NCBI GenBank assembly: GCA_900542905.1 | Contig: UQPF01000010.1 | Coordinates: 9,653 to 73,652 of the forward strand | DNA from: an uncultured Collinsella sp. | GTDB taxonomy: Bacteria; Actinomycetota; Coriobacteriia; Coriobacteriales; Coriobacteriaceae | Direction of reading: 5' to 3' | DNA: 64,000 nt | Shown: one piece after another, positions 21,703-32,943 of the stretch | Layout: each line of letters begins with the position of its first letter | Position numbering within the stretch: position 1 is the stretch's first letter | Position numbers and translations under genes: made by a program | Notes under the pieces: model-generated | The model's database searches: none | Told to the model about the DNA's origin: nothing | What the model saw: the letters and a program-made list of their open reading frames with translations, nothing else

Positions 21703-21886
21703 CTTTTTTGAAAATCTTTGGGAGGGGTGGTCGCTGGGCTGGCGAGATGGTTTTGGTTTGCTGCTCGGACAGTCCTGCGCAAGACGAAGGCCACATTAAG
21801 TGGCCTTCTTTGCGTGCGGAACTCGCGACAAACCAAAACCATCTCGCCAGCCCAGCGACCATGGGGTCCCAAGGTTTTCAAAAAAG
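21703..21886. repeat. 184-base intergenic giant hairpin
   Basis: The core is a perfect 32-bp inverted repeat (21729-21760 with 21829-21860). Inside it TGCGCAA and GAAGGCCAC pair with GTGGCCTTC and TTGCG around ATTAA. Outside it CTTTTTTGAAAA (21703-21714) pairs with TTTTCAAAAAAG (21875-21886), and the GGGAGGGG/GGGGTCCC part is imperfect. Almost the whole element folds as one stem. It lies between tRNA-Ile and the gyrA terminator. Confidence 0.85.
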
Positions 21887-21912
21887 CGGTCGGCGCGCAG
21901 TGCGCCGACCGC
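21880..21912 (-). terminator. Terminator of gyrBA
   Basis: On the minus strand GCGGTCGGCGC and GCGCCGACCGC (21886-21912) form a strong stem followed by TTTTTT. It lies 40 bases past the gyrA stop and overlaps the edge of the giant hairpin. Confidence 0.85.
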
Positions 21913-21952
21913 CGATATATGGGGTCTGATATTTTCTAACAGTTAGGGCCTC

Positions 21953-24694
21953 TTACTCGTCAAGGAGATCTTCCGGCATGTCGTTGCCGTCGCCTAGATC
22001 GACAGGGGTTTCTTCGGGGGCGGAGCCGTTTTCTATGGCTTCGCCTTCGGGCCTCTCTTTGGCGGCCGTCATGCGGGCCACGGCGCAGATGCGGTCGTTG
22101 TCGTCGACGGCCATCATCTTGACGCCCTGGGTGGCGCGACCGGTTTGGCTGATCTCGTCGGTCTTGACGCGAATGACCGTCGCGCCCTCCGTCACGATGA
22201 ACAGCTCATGCTGCGGGCCCACCGTCTTCATGGCTGCGAGGTTGCCCTTGCGCTCGGTCATCTGGATGGTGTAGACACCCTGACCGCCGCGGTTCTGCTC
22301 CGGGTAATCCGAGACCGGCGTGCGTTTGCCGTAACCGCGCTCGGTAATGACGAACAGGTCGCCGTTACCGTTGGTAATCTCCATACCAAGAACGCTCACG
22401 CCTTCCTTCATGCCAATGCCGCGGACACCGCTGGTATCGCGACCAGTGGCGCGCACCTGGTCCTCGGGGAACATAATCGCCTTGCCCGCGGTGGTTGCCA
22501 TGATGATCTTGTCACCCTCGCGCACGCGACGCACAGCGAGCAGCGCGTCGTCGTCCCTCAGGTTGATGGCGATCAGGCCGTCGCGGCGGCTACGGTCGTA
22601 GGCGCTCATCACGGTCTTCTTGACCATGCCACTCTTGGTGGCAAACATCAGGTACTCGTCGGCGGGGAACTCGCGGCAGCTGATGACGCTCGCGATCTTC
22701 TCGCCCTCCTCGAAAGGCAGCAGGTTGACGATCGCGGTGCCGCGCGCCTGGCGCGTGCCAACCGGCAGCTCGTGCACCTTCAGGCGATAGACCTTGCCCT
22801 TGCTCGAGAAGAACAGCACGTACTCGTGTGTGGATGCGATAAACATCTCGTCGATAACGTCGTCCTCTTTGAGATTGACGCCCGACACGCCCTTGCCGCC
22901 ACGCTTTTGGGCGCGATAGGCAGCCACCGGGATGCGCTTGACGTAGCCGGTGTGGGTGATGGTCACGACCATGTCCTCGTCGGCAATCAGGTCTTCGACG
23001 TCCAGGTCCTTCTCGACATGGCTGATCTCGGTGCGGCGCTTGTCGCCGAACTTCTTGGAAATCTCGCGCATCTCTTCCTTGATGACGCCCAGGATTTTCT
23101 CCTCGTGCGCCAACAGGTCCTCGTAGTAGGCGATGGCGCGGCGCAAGCCGTCCAGCTCTTCCTGAATCTTGTCACGCTCCAGGCCGGTCAGGCGGCGCAG
23201 CTTCATCTCGAGGATGGCCGTGGTCTGCTCGGGCGTAAAGCCAAAACGCTCGATCAGGCGGCTGCTGGCCTCAGAGTCGGTCTGCGAGGAGCGGATGATG
23301 CTGATGACCTCGTCGATATGGTCGAGAGCCATCAGGTAGCCCTCGAGGATATGGGCACGCGCCTGTGCCTTCTTGAGGTCAAAGCGGGTGCGGCGGGTGA
23401 CGACGTCGACCTGGTGGTCGATGTAGTGCTGCAGCATCTCGCGCAGGCTCAGGCATTTGGGAACGCCGTTGACAAGCGCCAGGTTGTTGGCACCAAAGGT
23501 CGTCTGCAGCGAGGTGTACTTGTACAGGTTGTTGAGCACGACCTGAGGGATAACACCCTTCTTGAGCTCGATGACCAGGCGGATACCCTTCTGGTTGGAC
23601 TCATCGCGCATATCCGAGATGCCCTCGATGCGCTTGTCGTTGACGAGCTGGGCGATCTTCTCCTGCAGGGTACCCTTGTTGACCATGTAGGGAATCTCGG
23701 TAAAGACCAGGCGGCTGCGGCCGGTCTTGGTGGACTCCACGTGGGCCTTCGCACGCACGGTGATGGAGCCGCGACCGGTCTCGTAACTCTGCCTAATGCC
23801 GGCGCTGCCCATGATGATGGCGCCGGTGGGGAAGTCCGGACCGGGCATGATCTGCATAAGCTCGTCGACGGTGGCATCGGGGTTGTCGATCAGGTAGCAG
23901 GTGGCCTCGATCGCCTCGGTAAGGTTGTGCGGAGCGATATTGGTGGCCATGCCGACGGCGATGCCCTGGCTGCCGTTGACCAGCAGGTTGGGGAAGCGCG
24001 CGGGCAGTGCCACGGGCTCGGCGAGTGACTCGTCGTAGTTGGGCTGCCAGTCGACGGTATCCTTCTGCAAGTCGCGCAACAGCTCCATGGCGGGCTTTGC
24101 CAGGCGGCTCTCGGTGTAACGCATGGCGGCCGCGCCGTCACCGTCGATGTTACCGAAGTTGCCGTGACCGTCGATGAGCGGTGTGCGCATGGAGAACCAC
24201 TGCGCCAGGCGAACCATGGCCTCGTAGACCGCAGAATCGCCGTGCGGATGGTACTTGCCGATTACTTCGCCGACCGTCCAGGCCGACTTCTTGTGCGGGC
24301 GGTTGGGGTAGATGCCGCTCTCGTTCATGGCGTACAGAATGCGGCGGTGCACCGGCTTTAAGCCATCGCGCACGTCCGGCAGGGCGCGCGCCGTGATGAC
24401 CGACATCGAGTACTCGATGAACGACTGCTTCATCTCGCGGCCGAACTCCGAAATCTGGAGCTGACCGCCGTTGATATCCTCGCCGGCCGAGGCGCCACGG
24501 TCGACGGCGCCAAAGCTCTCCTCGAGCTCGGCATCGTCATCCTCTTCCTCTTCATCCTCGGCATCGGGATTGTAGGAATCCGGATCGCCGTCCTCGCCTT
24601 GCTCAGCGCGGGCGAGCAGGCGCTTCAGATCGTCGGGCATGCCGGCGTCGCCGGCCTCGTCCATACCCTCGTTGTTGTTGATATCGTCTGCCAC
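21953..24694 (-). CDS. gyrA: DNA gyrase subunit A
   Basis: GyrA cuts and rejoins DNA in the gyrase tetramer. The 913-residue protein has the winged-helix core [20 protein letters not shown] and the catalytic Tyr193 in [11 protein letters not shown]. The GyrA box AQKRGGKGV marks it as gyrase rather than topoisomerase IV. The quinolone-target serine (Ser154, E. coli Ser83) is present, and the E. coli Asp87 position is Glu, common in Gram-positives. It carries an unusually long acidic N-terminal extension of about 75 residues and a further acidic C-terminal tail. It starts at GTG after GAGGAGG, 11 bases past the gyrB stop. Confidence 0.97.
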   Translation of the reverse strand: MADDINNNEGMDEAGDAGMPDDLKRLLARAEQGEDGDPDSYNPDAEDEEEEDDDAELEESFGAVDRGASAGEDINGGQLQISEFGREMKQSFIEYSMSVITARALPDVRDGLKPVHRRILYAMNESGIYPNRPHKKSAWTVGEVIGKYHPHGDSAVYEAMVRLAQWFSMRTPLIDGHGNFGNIDGDGAAAMRYTESRLAKPAMELLRDLQKDTVDWQPNYDESLAEPVALPARFPNLLVNGSQGIAVGMATNIAPHNLTEAIEATCYLIDNPDATVDELMQIMPGPDFPTGAIIMGSAGIRQSYETGRGSITVRAKAHVESTKTGRSRLVFTEIPYMVNKGTLQEKIAQLVNDKRIEGISDMRDESNQKGIRLVIELKKGVIPQVVLNNLYKYTSLQTTFGANNLALVNGVPKCLSLREMLQHYIDHQVDVVTRRTRFDLKKAQARAHILEGYLMALDHIDEVISIIRSSQTDSEASSRLIERFGFTPEQTTAILEMKLRRLTGLERDKIQEELDGLRRAIAYYEDLLAHEEKILGVIKEEMREISKKFGDKRRTEISHVEKDLDVEDLIADEDMVVTITHTGYVKRIPVAAYRAQKRGGKGVSGVNLKEDDVIDEMFIASTHEYVLFFSSKGKVYRLKVHELPVGTRQARGTAIVNLLPFEEGEKIASVISCREFPADEYLMFATKSGMVKKTVMSAYDRSRRDGLIAINLRDDDALLAVRRVREGDKIIMATTAGKAIMFPEDQVRATGRDTSGVRGIGMKEGVSVLGMEITNGNGDLFVITERGYGKRTPVSDYPEQNRGGQGVYTIQMTERKGNLAAMKTVGPQHELFIVTEGATVIRVKTDEISQTGRATQGVKMMAVDDNDRICAVARMTAAKERPEGEAIENGSAPEETPVDLGDGNDMPEDLLDE

Positions 24695-24705
24695 GTTACC
24701 TCCTC

Positions 24706-26778
<2,073 letters not shown>

Positions 26779-26784
26779 TTATCG

Positions 26785-26815
26785 TAAAAAAATACCCTCG
26801 GGAACGAGGGTATTT
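26785..26815 (-). terminator. Terminator after the DciA-like gene
   Basis: AAATACCCTCG and CGAGGGTATTT around GGAA (26790-26815) form a perfect stem, followed on the minus strand by TTTTTTAC. It separates gyrBA from the dnaA-dnaN-recF block. Confidence 0.85.
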
Positions 26816-26841
26816 GGCTCTACAAGGCCACCAGATGCGAT

Positions 26842-27405
26842 TTAAGGCTCTTTTTTGCTTTGCACGCCCTTGGCCCACTCGGCACTGGCTCTCATGGCGT
26901 TCTCGAGGGCCTCGCGCAGTTTTTGGTCTTCGATGGGCACCACTTGGCGCTCAATCTCGGTGCGCTCGGCATCGCTGAGGTCGGCGTGTGGGGCCGGCGG
27001 GCGCTCGGTCGCCGCTGGGCGAAGGCGCTCCTTGGCGGCGGGCGGCGTGTGACCGGGCGCGGTGGTTTTGAACACCAGGCCATCCACATGCGCACCGGCG
27101 CGCTCCATGCGCGCGCGGATGATCTCGCGCAACAACGTCATTTCCTGCGTCCACGAGGGCGAGTCGAGATATACCAGCAGCTCATTGGACTCGGGCAGGT
27201 AGCGCAGGCCCGTCACATGCCGCCCCTCGCGCGTGCCCGAGCACACCGCGTTCCACGCGCGATAGACCGCGCGCGACTCCTCGGCGGCCTCCATCTGCGC
27301 ACGGCGCTCAGGGGTCGCAGCCGCCAGGATGCGCTGGCGCTCTGCGTTCAAAAAGCCACTGAAGGCGACCGTTTCGCTCTCGCGCTCGTAATTAGCACGT
27401 CTCAC
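26842..27405 (-). CDS. DUF721 protein, DciA-like putative helicase loader
   Basis: A 187-residue protein with an arginine-rich N-terminal helix, a central DUF721-type domain (RAWNAVCSGTREGRHVTGLR, ELLVYLDSPSWTQEMTLL, REIIRARMERAGAHVDGLVF) and an acidic helical tail. DUF721/DciA proteins interact with the replicative helicase in bacteria lacking DnaC, and in actinobacteria the gene lies between recF and gyrB, as here. It starts with GTG inside the last codons of recF (14-base overlap), implying translational coupling. The family call is good; the loader role is inferred. Confidence 0.8.
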   Translation of the reverse strand: MRRANYERESETVAFSGFLNAERQRILAAATPERRAQMEAAEESRAVYRAWNAVCSGTREGRHVTGLRYLPESNELLVYLDSPSWTQEMTLLREIIRARMERAGAHVDGLVFKTTAPGHTPPAAKERLRPAATERPPAPHADLSDAERTEIERQVVPIEDQKLREALENAMRASAEWAKGVQSKKEP

Positions 27406-28498
27406 CCATGCTCACCACCTTGGCTCGATCAAGCAGGTCATCGGTAAAGTACCCCAGGTTGGTCGTGGTTATGACCGTCTGGATATCATCGCCGATCAGC
27501 CGCAGGAAAGCACCGCGGCGTTCGCCGTCGAGTTCGCTCATCACGTCGTCCAAAAGCAGCAGTGGGGCGGTGCCCAGGACATCGCGAGCCACGGCCACCT
27601 CCGCCACCTTCCAGGCCAGAACCAACGTTCGCTGCTGACCTTGGCTGGCAAATGAACGGGCGGAGCGACCCGCCACAGCAAACTCAATCTCGTCGCGATG
27701 CGGTCCCACCAACGTCACGCCGCGGCGAATTTCCTCGTCGGCGCGCTCATCAAGGGCAGCCAGCATGCGCTCGTACGCCCAGCCCTTCAGCTCTTCGCGA
27801 TCATCGACCTGGGGCAAATCCCCCAGCGTGGACGCATAGGACACGTTGGCGGCTTCACCGGACGCCACTTGCCCGTAGGCAGTACGCACATGGCCCGCCA
27901 GCCGGTCGAGCAGGGCCAACCGGTGCACGAGCAGAGCCGCGCCCGCGCGGGCAATCAAATCGTTCCACGCGCCGAGCATCTCGCGGCAGCACCAGGCCTC
28001 CTTGAGCAAGGCGTTACGCTGGGTCACGCAGCGACCATAGGTGCTCGCAAGATCGGCATAGCGTGCGCTCAGTTGCATGCCAAAGTCGTCGAGGGCGGCG
28101 CGGCGCACACTGGCGCCTCGCTTAACCATGTCCAGATGGTCGGGGCAAAACAGCACGCTCGGCAGAACCCCGCGCACACCGGCGGCAGAGCATCTCTTGC
28201 CGTTGCGGCTAAACGAGCGTTTACCGTCCTCCGCGCTCAATCCCATATCAAGCACGCGGCCGTCGCCCTCGAGCCTCAGCTCGACCTTGCACGAGCCCAC
28301 GCCGTCATGGACGAGCTCGGCTGCGGTCGGATGCCTAAACGAGGCGCCGCTCGTCAGCAGCTGCAGCGCCTCTATGAGATTGGTCTTTCCCGCCGCGTTG
28401 GGTCCCGCAAGTATCGTCACGCCCTCGTCCAGGGCAAGGCGATAGCTATCGAAGCTGCGGTAGTGCGCGACGGAAAGATCGCGGGCGAACATGGTCAT
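27392..28498 (-). CDS. recF: DNA replication/repair protein RecF
   Basis: RecF is an SMC-like ATPase that recruits RecA loading factors to gaps. The 368-residue protein has the Walker A ILAGPNAAGKTNLIEAL, the SVLFCPDHLDMVKRGA region and a signature motif (SQGQQRTLVLAWKVAE). It ends with Walker B PLLLLDDVMSELD. I start at ATG 28498 (MTMFARDLS); ATG 28492 is an equal alternative, and no strong ribosome site distinguishes them. It lies ten bases after dnaN, in the classic dnaA-dnaN-recF-gyrB order. Confidence 0.95.
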   Translation of the reverse strand: MTMFARDLSVAHYRSFDSYRLALDEGVTILAGPNAAGKTNLIEALQLLTSGASFRHPTAAELVHDGVGSCKVELRLEGDGRVLDMGLSAEDGKRSFSRNGKRCSAAGVRGVLPSVLFCPDHLDMVKRGASVRRAALDDFGMQLSARYADLASTYGRCVTQRNALLKEAWCCREMLGAWNDLIARAGAALLVHRLALLDRLAGHVRTAYGQVASGEAANVSYASTLGDLPQVDDREELKGWAYERMLAALDERADEEIRRGVTLVGPHRDEIEFAVAGRSARSFASQGQQRTLVLAWKVAEVAVARDVLGTAPLLLLDDVMSELDGERRGAFLRLIGDDIQTVITTTNLGYFTDDLLDRAKVVSMGETC

Positions 28499-28508
28499 AG
28501 GGCAGTTG

Positions 28509-29612
28509 CTAGATGCGGACCGGCATGACCAGGTACAGGTAGTTGATCTTGTCGTAGGACTTGAAGATGCCCGCCTGCGAGTAGCTCTTGAGCTCCAGCG
28601 TGATCTCCTTCTCCTTGGACAGGGCATTGAGGCACCCGAAGATGTAGTGGTAGTTGAAGGCGATGGTGCCCGACTCGCCCTCGGCCTCGACATCGATCGT
28701 CTCCTGCGCAAGGTCCTGGTCATTGGAAATGGAGGACAGGCCCATCTGCCCGTTCTCGACATCGATCTCGAACTTGACGGCGGGGTTGGCGCTCGCGATA
28801 ACGGCCACGCGCTTGAGGGCGGCGTTAAAGGCGGCGACGTCGATCTTGACGCTCGTCACGCACGAATCGGGGATGAGCTGCTTGTAGTTGGGGTACACGC
28901 CCTCGATGCGGCGCGACACGTAGGTGGTGTTGCCGGCCTCAAAGACGACCTGGGTGTCGGTAGCCCCGATCATGATGGTCGCCTGGCTGGCCATGATGTT
29001 CAGCGCGTCGTTAAAGGCGTCGGCCGGAACGTTGAGTTCAAAGGAGCCCTCGAGGGTTGAGGTCTCGACCTGCGTATCGCACACGGCCAAGCGGAAGGAA
29101 TCGGTCGCCACCAGGCGCACGGTGTTGTTCTCGACCTTCATGTGCACGCCACCCAGGATGGGGCGGGCCTTGTCAGTCGAGGTGACGCGCCACACGCGGC
29201 CGACCATTTCGGACAAGATATCGGTCGGCAGTTCCACGGCGCTCTCGATGGCATAGGCCGGAAACTCGGGGAAGTCATTGGCATCGAGCGTGTTCAGGCG
29301 GAAAGAGCTCTTCTCACAACCAATCAGCACCTGGCGCTCGGACAGCTCAAAGGTGACCGGGGCATCGGGGAGGGTCTTGGTGATATTGGAGAGCATCTTA
29401 CAAGGGATAACCATCTCGCCCTCTTCTTCGACATGTGCCGCGATGCGATGACGGATCGAGATGGTGTAGTTAGAGGTCTGGAATTCCAAGATGCCGTCTT
29501 GCGCCTTGACGAGCACGCCCGACAGGATGGGAAGGGTGGATGCCGAAGCGACGCCCTTCATAACGACGCCGATGGCTTGTGTAAGCGAGCTCTGGCTGAC
29601 GGTGAACTTCAT
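28509..29612 (-). CDS. dnaN: DNA polymerase III sliding clamp (beta subunit)
   Basis: DnaN is the ring-shaped clamp that tethers polymerase to DNA. The 367-residue protein has three repeated clamp domains. It begins MKFTVSQSSLTQAIGVVMKG, continues through TLPILSGVLVKAQDGILEFQ and ATDSFRLAVCDTQ, and ends YLVMPVRI, the usual family terminus. AGAAAGG precedes the start. It lies 239 bases downstream of dnaA, with DnaA-box-like sequences in the gap. Confidence 0.97.
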   Translation of the reverse strand: MKFTVSQSSLTQAIGVVMKGVASASTLPILSGVLVKAQDGILEFQTSNYTISIRHRIAAHVEEEGEMVIPCKMLSNITKTLPDAPVTFELSERQVLIGCEKSSFRLNTLDANDFPEFPAYAIESAVELPTDILSEMVGRVWRVTSTDKARPILGGVHMKVENNTVRLVATDSFRLAVCDTQVETSTLEGSFELNVPADAFNDALNIMASQATIMIGATDTQVVFEAGNTTYVSRRIEGVYPNYKQLIPDSCVTSVKIDVAAFNAALKRVAVIASANPAVKFEIDVENGQMGLSSISNDQDLAQETIDVEAEGESGTIAFNYHYIFGCLNALSKEKEITLELKSYSQAGIFKSYDKINYLYLVMPVRI

Positions 29613-29850
29613 CTTTTAATACCTTTCTATAGATATAAATATCTTAATAATAGTAATAGCACTGACGAAACTGTTGATTACTCCCAAAGACGCAGGTCAG
29701 ACCCAGAAAGAGAATCGACAGCAGCCTGTGTGCAACGGGGGTGGTTTTCCACGTTCAAAACCTGCGCAAAACTTTTCATCACCGCGGGTTGGGTTTTAAA
29801 CACCTTATGCCCGTGGTTTCGACAAGTTTTCAACAGGTGTCTCTATTTCC
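29613..29850 (-). promoter_or_regulatory. dnaA-dnaN spacer with DnaA-box-like sites
   Basis: The spacer contains TTTTCAACA (29827-29835), TTTTCCACG (29755-29763) and TTTTCATCA (29773-29781), resembling the boxes in the dnaA-rpmH gap. AT-rich sequence with the palindrome AGATATAAATATCT (29631-29644) lies next to dnaN, a likely promoter region. It may be a secondary DnaA-binding cluster or part of a bipartite origin. Confidence 0.5.
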
Positions 29851-31575
29851 CTACGAGCGCAGTGTAATTTTATCGCGCAGTGACTTGAGGTCGTCGGTGA
29901 CGGTGCGGTCTTCCTGGATCATCTTCTGGACCTTTTTGTAGCTCGTGCTGACGGTCGAGTGGTTGCGGTTGCCAAATTCGGCGCCCACCGCCGTGGTCGT
30001 CATTTCGCACATCTCGATGGCCAGGTAGATAGCGATATGGCGCGCTTTGGCGATATTGGCGTTGCGACGCGGGCCGATGAGCTCCTCGTGTGTCACGCCG
30101 TACTGCTCTTCGATGACGGACTGAACCGTCTGGACGTTGATCTTTTTGGCCGATGTGTCGAAGTACTGGCTGGCGATGGCGTCGATATCGTCAAAGGTGA
30201 GCTCCCCGCCCTCGCGCTCGCGGTCACCCGCCTCGCCGGCGCAGCGCTCGCAAAAGCTCTCGAGTTCGCGGATGTTGGTGCCCGAGACCTCGGCCATGTG
30301 TTTAAAGTGTTCGTCGGTCAGGTGCCCGCCGTCGCCCCCATAGGCCGCCAGCAGCGAGTCGTCGCCTGCCTCGGGGGCGGCGACGATGGTGTTCTCGTAA
30401 TAGCGCTGCAAGATCTTGTATTTCATCTCGTAGCTGGGCTCTGCAACCAGGCAGAGCATGCCGGCGTTGAAGCGGCTGGTCAGACGCTCGTCCATGCTTA
30501 GGTCCTTGGGGGCGCGGTCTGCCGCGATGACGACCTTCTTGTTGTTGCGGATGAACTCGTCCATGAGCTGGAAAAAGTAGTCCACGCTCGCGCGCTTGCC
30601 GATGATGTTTTGGATGTCATCGATGATGAGCACGTCCACGCCGTGGTACGCCTGCATGATGGGAGCGTTGCTCTTCTTTTGACGGTCGAACTCGGTCATC
30701 AGGTCGTCCAGATATGCCTGGGAGTTGGCATACTTGACCTTGATCTCGGGCGACTTCTCGGCGAGCTCGTTTTTGATGGCAAGCAGCAGGTGCGTCTTGC
30801 CCAGGCCCGATTTGCCGTAGATGAACAGTGATGTGCATGTGCCGCGCTCGTCCGCGAGGGCGGCAAACTTGAGTGCCGAGCGATAGGCATGGCTGTTTTC
30901 GGGGCCGTAGACAAAGTTCTCAAAGGTAAATTTTGAGTTCGCGGCGAGCGGGGCTCCATCCGTATTCTGCTCGGCCGGCACGGTCGGTGCTGGCATGGGT
31001 GAGGTGGGGGTCGCGGCTTGCGTGGATTTAGTCGGCGCCCCGCCCTTCATCTGGTTCATCATGCGACGAAAATCGTCGGCCGAGAGCGTGTTTTTGATTG
31101 CAATGCCCGAATCCGCGCCCGCCGCTGCGTCGTGAGCGATGGGCATGTGCGTGACGGGCGCGTTCGTTGGCGTCGCCGCCGCGGTCGGCAACGGTGCCAT
31201 GGTTTCACGGGAAACATCGCTGTGCTGGTGCTCGACCGTCGACGCGTCGCCTGCGGAGGCCGGCACCGCCGGGGAAGCAGCGGGAGCCGTGGCGGGCGCC
31301 GTGGCGGCAGCGGATTCCGTCGCGGCGCCTTGCGGTGCCACGATGTCGAGCGCGATCGGTGCAAAGGCGATTTCTTCCAGATAGGCCTCAATAGTCGGCT
31401 GATGCTTTTTGAGCTGCGCGATGGCAAAGCGCGAGGGGGCCTCGATCGTGAGCGTATCTTCGGTCAGGCTTATGGCGCGCGATTGCCCCAGCATGTTGAT
31501 GAGGCGTGCATCTTGGCCGTCGCGCTGGCAAAAGGCGATGGCATCCCCCAGGATGATGCTTGCTTCCTCGTCCAC
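29851..31575 (-). CDS. dnaA: Chromosomal replication initiator protein
   Basis: DnaA binds origin boxes and melts the origin. The 574-residue protein has a domain I (ISLTEDTLTIEAPSRFAIAQ), then an Ala/Pro-rich domain II of about 110 residues. The AAA+ core has Walker A FIYGKSGLGKTHLLLAI and Walker B VLIIDDIQNI. Domain IV is a helix-turn-helix that reads EFGNRNHSTVSTSYKKVQ. It differs from E. coli GGRDHTTVLHA at several DNA-contact positions (Asn538, Ser540, Thr544). The start is GTG 31575 behind GGGAGAG. It follows the GHKL-ATPase gene by 15 bases, so that gene is probably the first of the operon. A degenerate parS (31201-31216) lies inside. Confidence 0.96.
   Translation of the reverse strand: MDEEASIILGDAIAFCQRDGQDARLINMLGQSRAISLTEDTLTIEAPSRFAIAQLKKHQPTIEAYLEEIAFAPIALDIVAPQGAATESAAATAPATAPAASPAVPASAGDASTVEHQHSDVSRETMAPLPTAAATPTNAPVTHMPIAHDAAAGADSGIAIKNTLSADDFRRMMNQMKGGAPTKSTQAATPTSPMPAPTVPAEQNTDGAPLAANSKFTFENFVYGPENSHAYRSALKFAALADERGTCTSLFIYGKSGLGKTHLLLAIKNELAEKSPEIKVKYANSQAYLDDLMTEFDRQKKSNAPIMQAYHGVDVLIIDDIQNIIGKRASVDYFFQLMDEFIRNNKKVVIAADRAPKDLSMDERLTSRFNAGMLCLVAEPSYEMKYKILQRYYENTIVAAPEAGDDSLLAAYGGDGGHLTDEHFKHMAEVSGTNIRELESFCERCAGEAGDREREGGELTFDDIDAIASQYFDTSAKKINVQTVQSVIEEQYGVTHEELIGPRRNANIAKARHIAIYLAIEMCEMTTTAVGAEFGNRNHSTVSTSYKKVQKMIQEDRTVTDDLKSLRDKITLRS
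31201..31216 (+). promoter_or_regulatory. Degenerate parS-like site inside dnaA
   Basis: GGTTTCACGGGAAACA matches the parS consensus TGTTTCACGTGAAACA at 14 of 16 positions. Cryptic parS sites within origin-proximal genes are known in other bacteria. Whether ParB binds this one is unknown. Confidence 0.4.
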
Positions 31576-31590
31576 TGTCTCTCCCGTTCT

Positions 31591-32943
31591 TTAGCTCTGA
31601 GCTCGCACGCGAGCGGCGCCGAGTTCGGTCAGATGGTATTTCTGGCCATGCTTGATGACCAAGCCGGCCTGCGCCAAGTCATTGAGCGTACGTGACCAAG
31701 TGGGGGCCGAGTTTCCAAACGCCCTCGCCAGATCGGTTGCACCGCACGCTTGATTTTGCGCCAGATAGCCCAGCGCGGCGTTGCCGCGATCGCTTACGAA
31801 CACGTCCGGTTGTGGCTGCGCATGCTGATTTGCTGCATTAGGATACATCATTTGAGCTGCTGGTTGTTGAGAACTCTGCATCGGTGGCATTTGCTGTTGA
31901 AAACTTTGAGGCCACTGTTGGTAAGGCTGCGGAGGCATCTGCTGGGCCCAGGGGTTGTACTGCTGCTGCGGCATCTGCTGGTACGGCTGCTGATATCCTT
32001 GCTGGTACTGCTGCGGGAACTGCTGGCCGTACCCCAGTGGCGGCATCTGCTGATATGGATATCCTTGTTGGTACGGCTGATAGCCCATTTGCTGGACACC
32101 CGGTGCGCCCGTCGCCTGCTGCATTGCTGCTGCATCCTGATCCGCCAGCGGCACGGCCTCTGGCATGCTTGGCGGCATCGACATCGATGCCGCTTGGGGT
32201 TCTTGTGTAGGAGGCATTCCGGGCTGCTGCATCTGTCCCACGGTGGGCTGCATCTGCTGCGTTGCCATGGGCTGCTGCGCAAAAGCTCCCGGCAGGGGAT
32301 ATGTGGGCTGCTCCGTCTCGGGCCGCACGGCAGCGCCGCGTCCGCCGGCACGCTCGATTTCCTGCACGCGTTTAGGGTTCAGGCTTACCGTAACCACGGT
32401 GCCGTTGCCCATGTTGTCCTCGATGGATACGGCACCGCCGGCGTTTTCCAAATACTCCTGCACCATGGGAAACCCTGCTCCGGTTCCACGGATATAGCGC
32501 TTCATCTTGCTGTTTGCGCTGGTAACGCCAAAGTCGAAAGCACGTTCCTTGTCGTCGATGCCGGGTCCTTGGTCAGCAAAGCGGATGGTGTCTCCGCCGT
32601 CCAGAATCGAGATGATGGGCTCGGCAAAGTGTGCGTGGATAAAGTTTTCGACAATCTCGCGGATGACCATGAGCGAGATATGGCCACCTTGTTCTTTCAT
32701 GCACTGGTAGACGGTGTTGGTCGTCTCTTCCAAATACGTGCGGACATCTTGCGGATCAATGACGATCACCCGCGGTGTCGACAGCATGTCGTCATAGACG
32801 GCGATGCGCGCGGCGTACATGGCTTTTGGCGCCTGCGTGGTCGTCTGCTCGCCTTCCGCACGCTCTTCGCGCACGCCGGTGATGTGCTCGTTGTCGGGTG
32901 CCGGGTCTCCGGAATCGACCATGGTGTAAAAGTCGTCAGACAT
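31591..32943 (-). CDS. GHKL ATPase / Q-P-rich linker / winged-helix protein heading the dnaA operon
   Basis: A 450-residue protein of unknown function. Residues about 70-195 form a HATPase_c domain: N-box SLMVIREIVENFIHAHF, G1 FADQGPGIDD, G2 RGTGAGFPMV and GNGTVVTVSLNP. There is no His-phosphoacceptor domain, so it resembles anti-sigma/SpoIIAB-type kinases more than sensor kinases. Residues about 215-385 are a low-complexity Gln/Pro/Met/Tyr tract with repeats such as YQQGYPYQQMPP. Residues about 390-450 look like a winged helix (ATDLARAFGNSAPTWSRTLN, LTELGAARV). It lies between the origin and dnaA, 15 bases from dnaA, and is likely co-transcribed with it. A role in initiation control is inference. 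Confidence 0.7.
   Translation of the reverse strand: MSDDFYTMVDSGDPAPDNEHITGVREERAEGEQTTTQAPKAMYAARIAVYDDMLSTPRVIVIDPQDVRTYLEETTNTVYQCMKEQGGHISLMVIREIVENFIHAHFAEPIISILDGGDTIRFADQGPGIDDKERAFDFGVTSANSKMKRYIRGTGAGFPMVQEYLENAGGAVSIEDNMGNGTVVTVSLNPKRVQEIERAGGRGAAVRPETEQPTYPLPGAFAQQPMATQQMQPTVGQMQQPGMPPTQEPQAASMSMPPSMPEAVPLADQDAAAMQQATGAPGVQQMGYQPYQQGYPYQQMPPLGYGQQFPQQYQQGYQQPYQQMPQQQYNPWAQQMPPQPYQQWPQSFQQQMPPMQSSQQPAAQMMYPNAANQHAQPQPDVFVSDRGNAALGYLAQNQACGATDLARAFGNSAPTWSRTLNDLAQAGLVIKHGQKYHLTELGAARVRAQS

Noticed and set aside
29613..29850. dnaA-dnaN gap as the sole origin
   Set aside because: It has DnaA-like boxes, but the gene-strand switch lies at about 33.1 kb, so I prefer the gap before rpmH.
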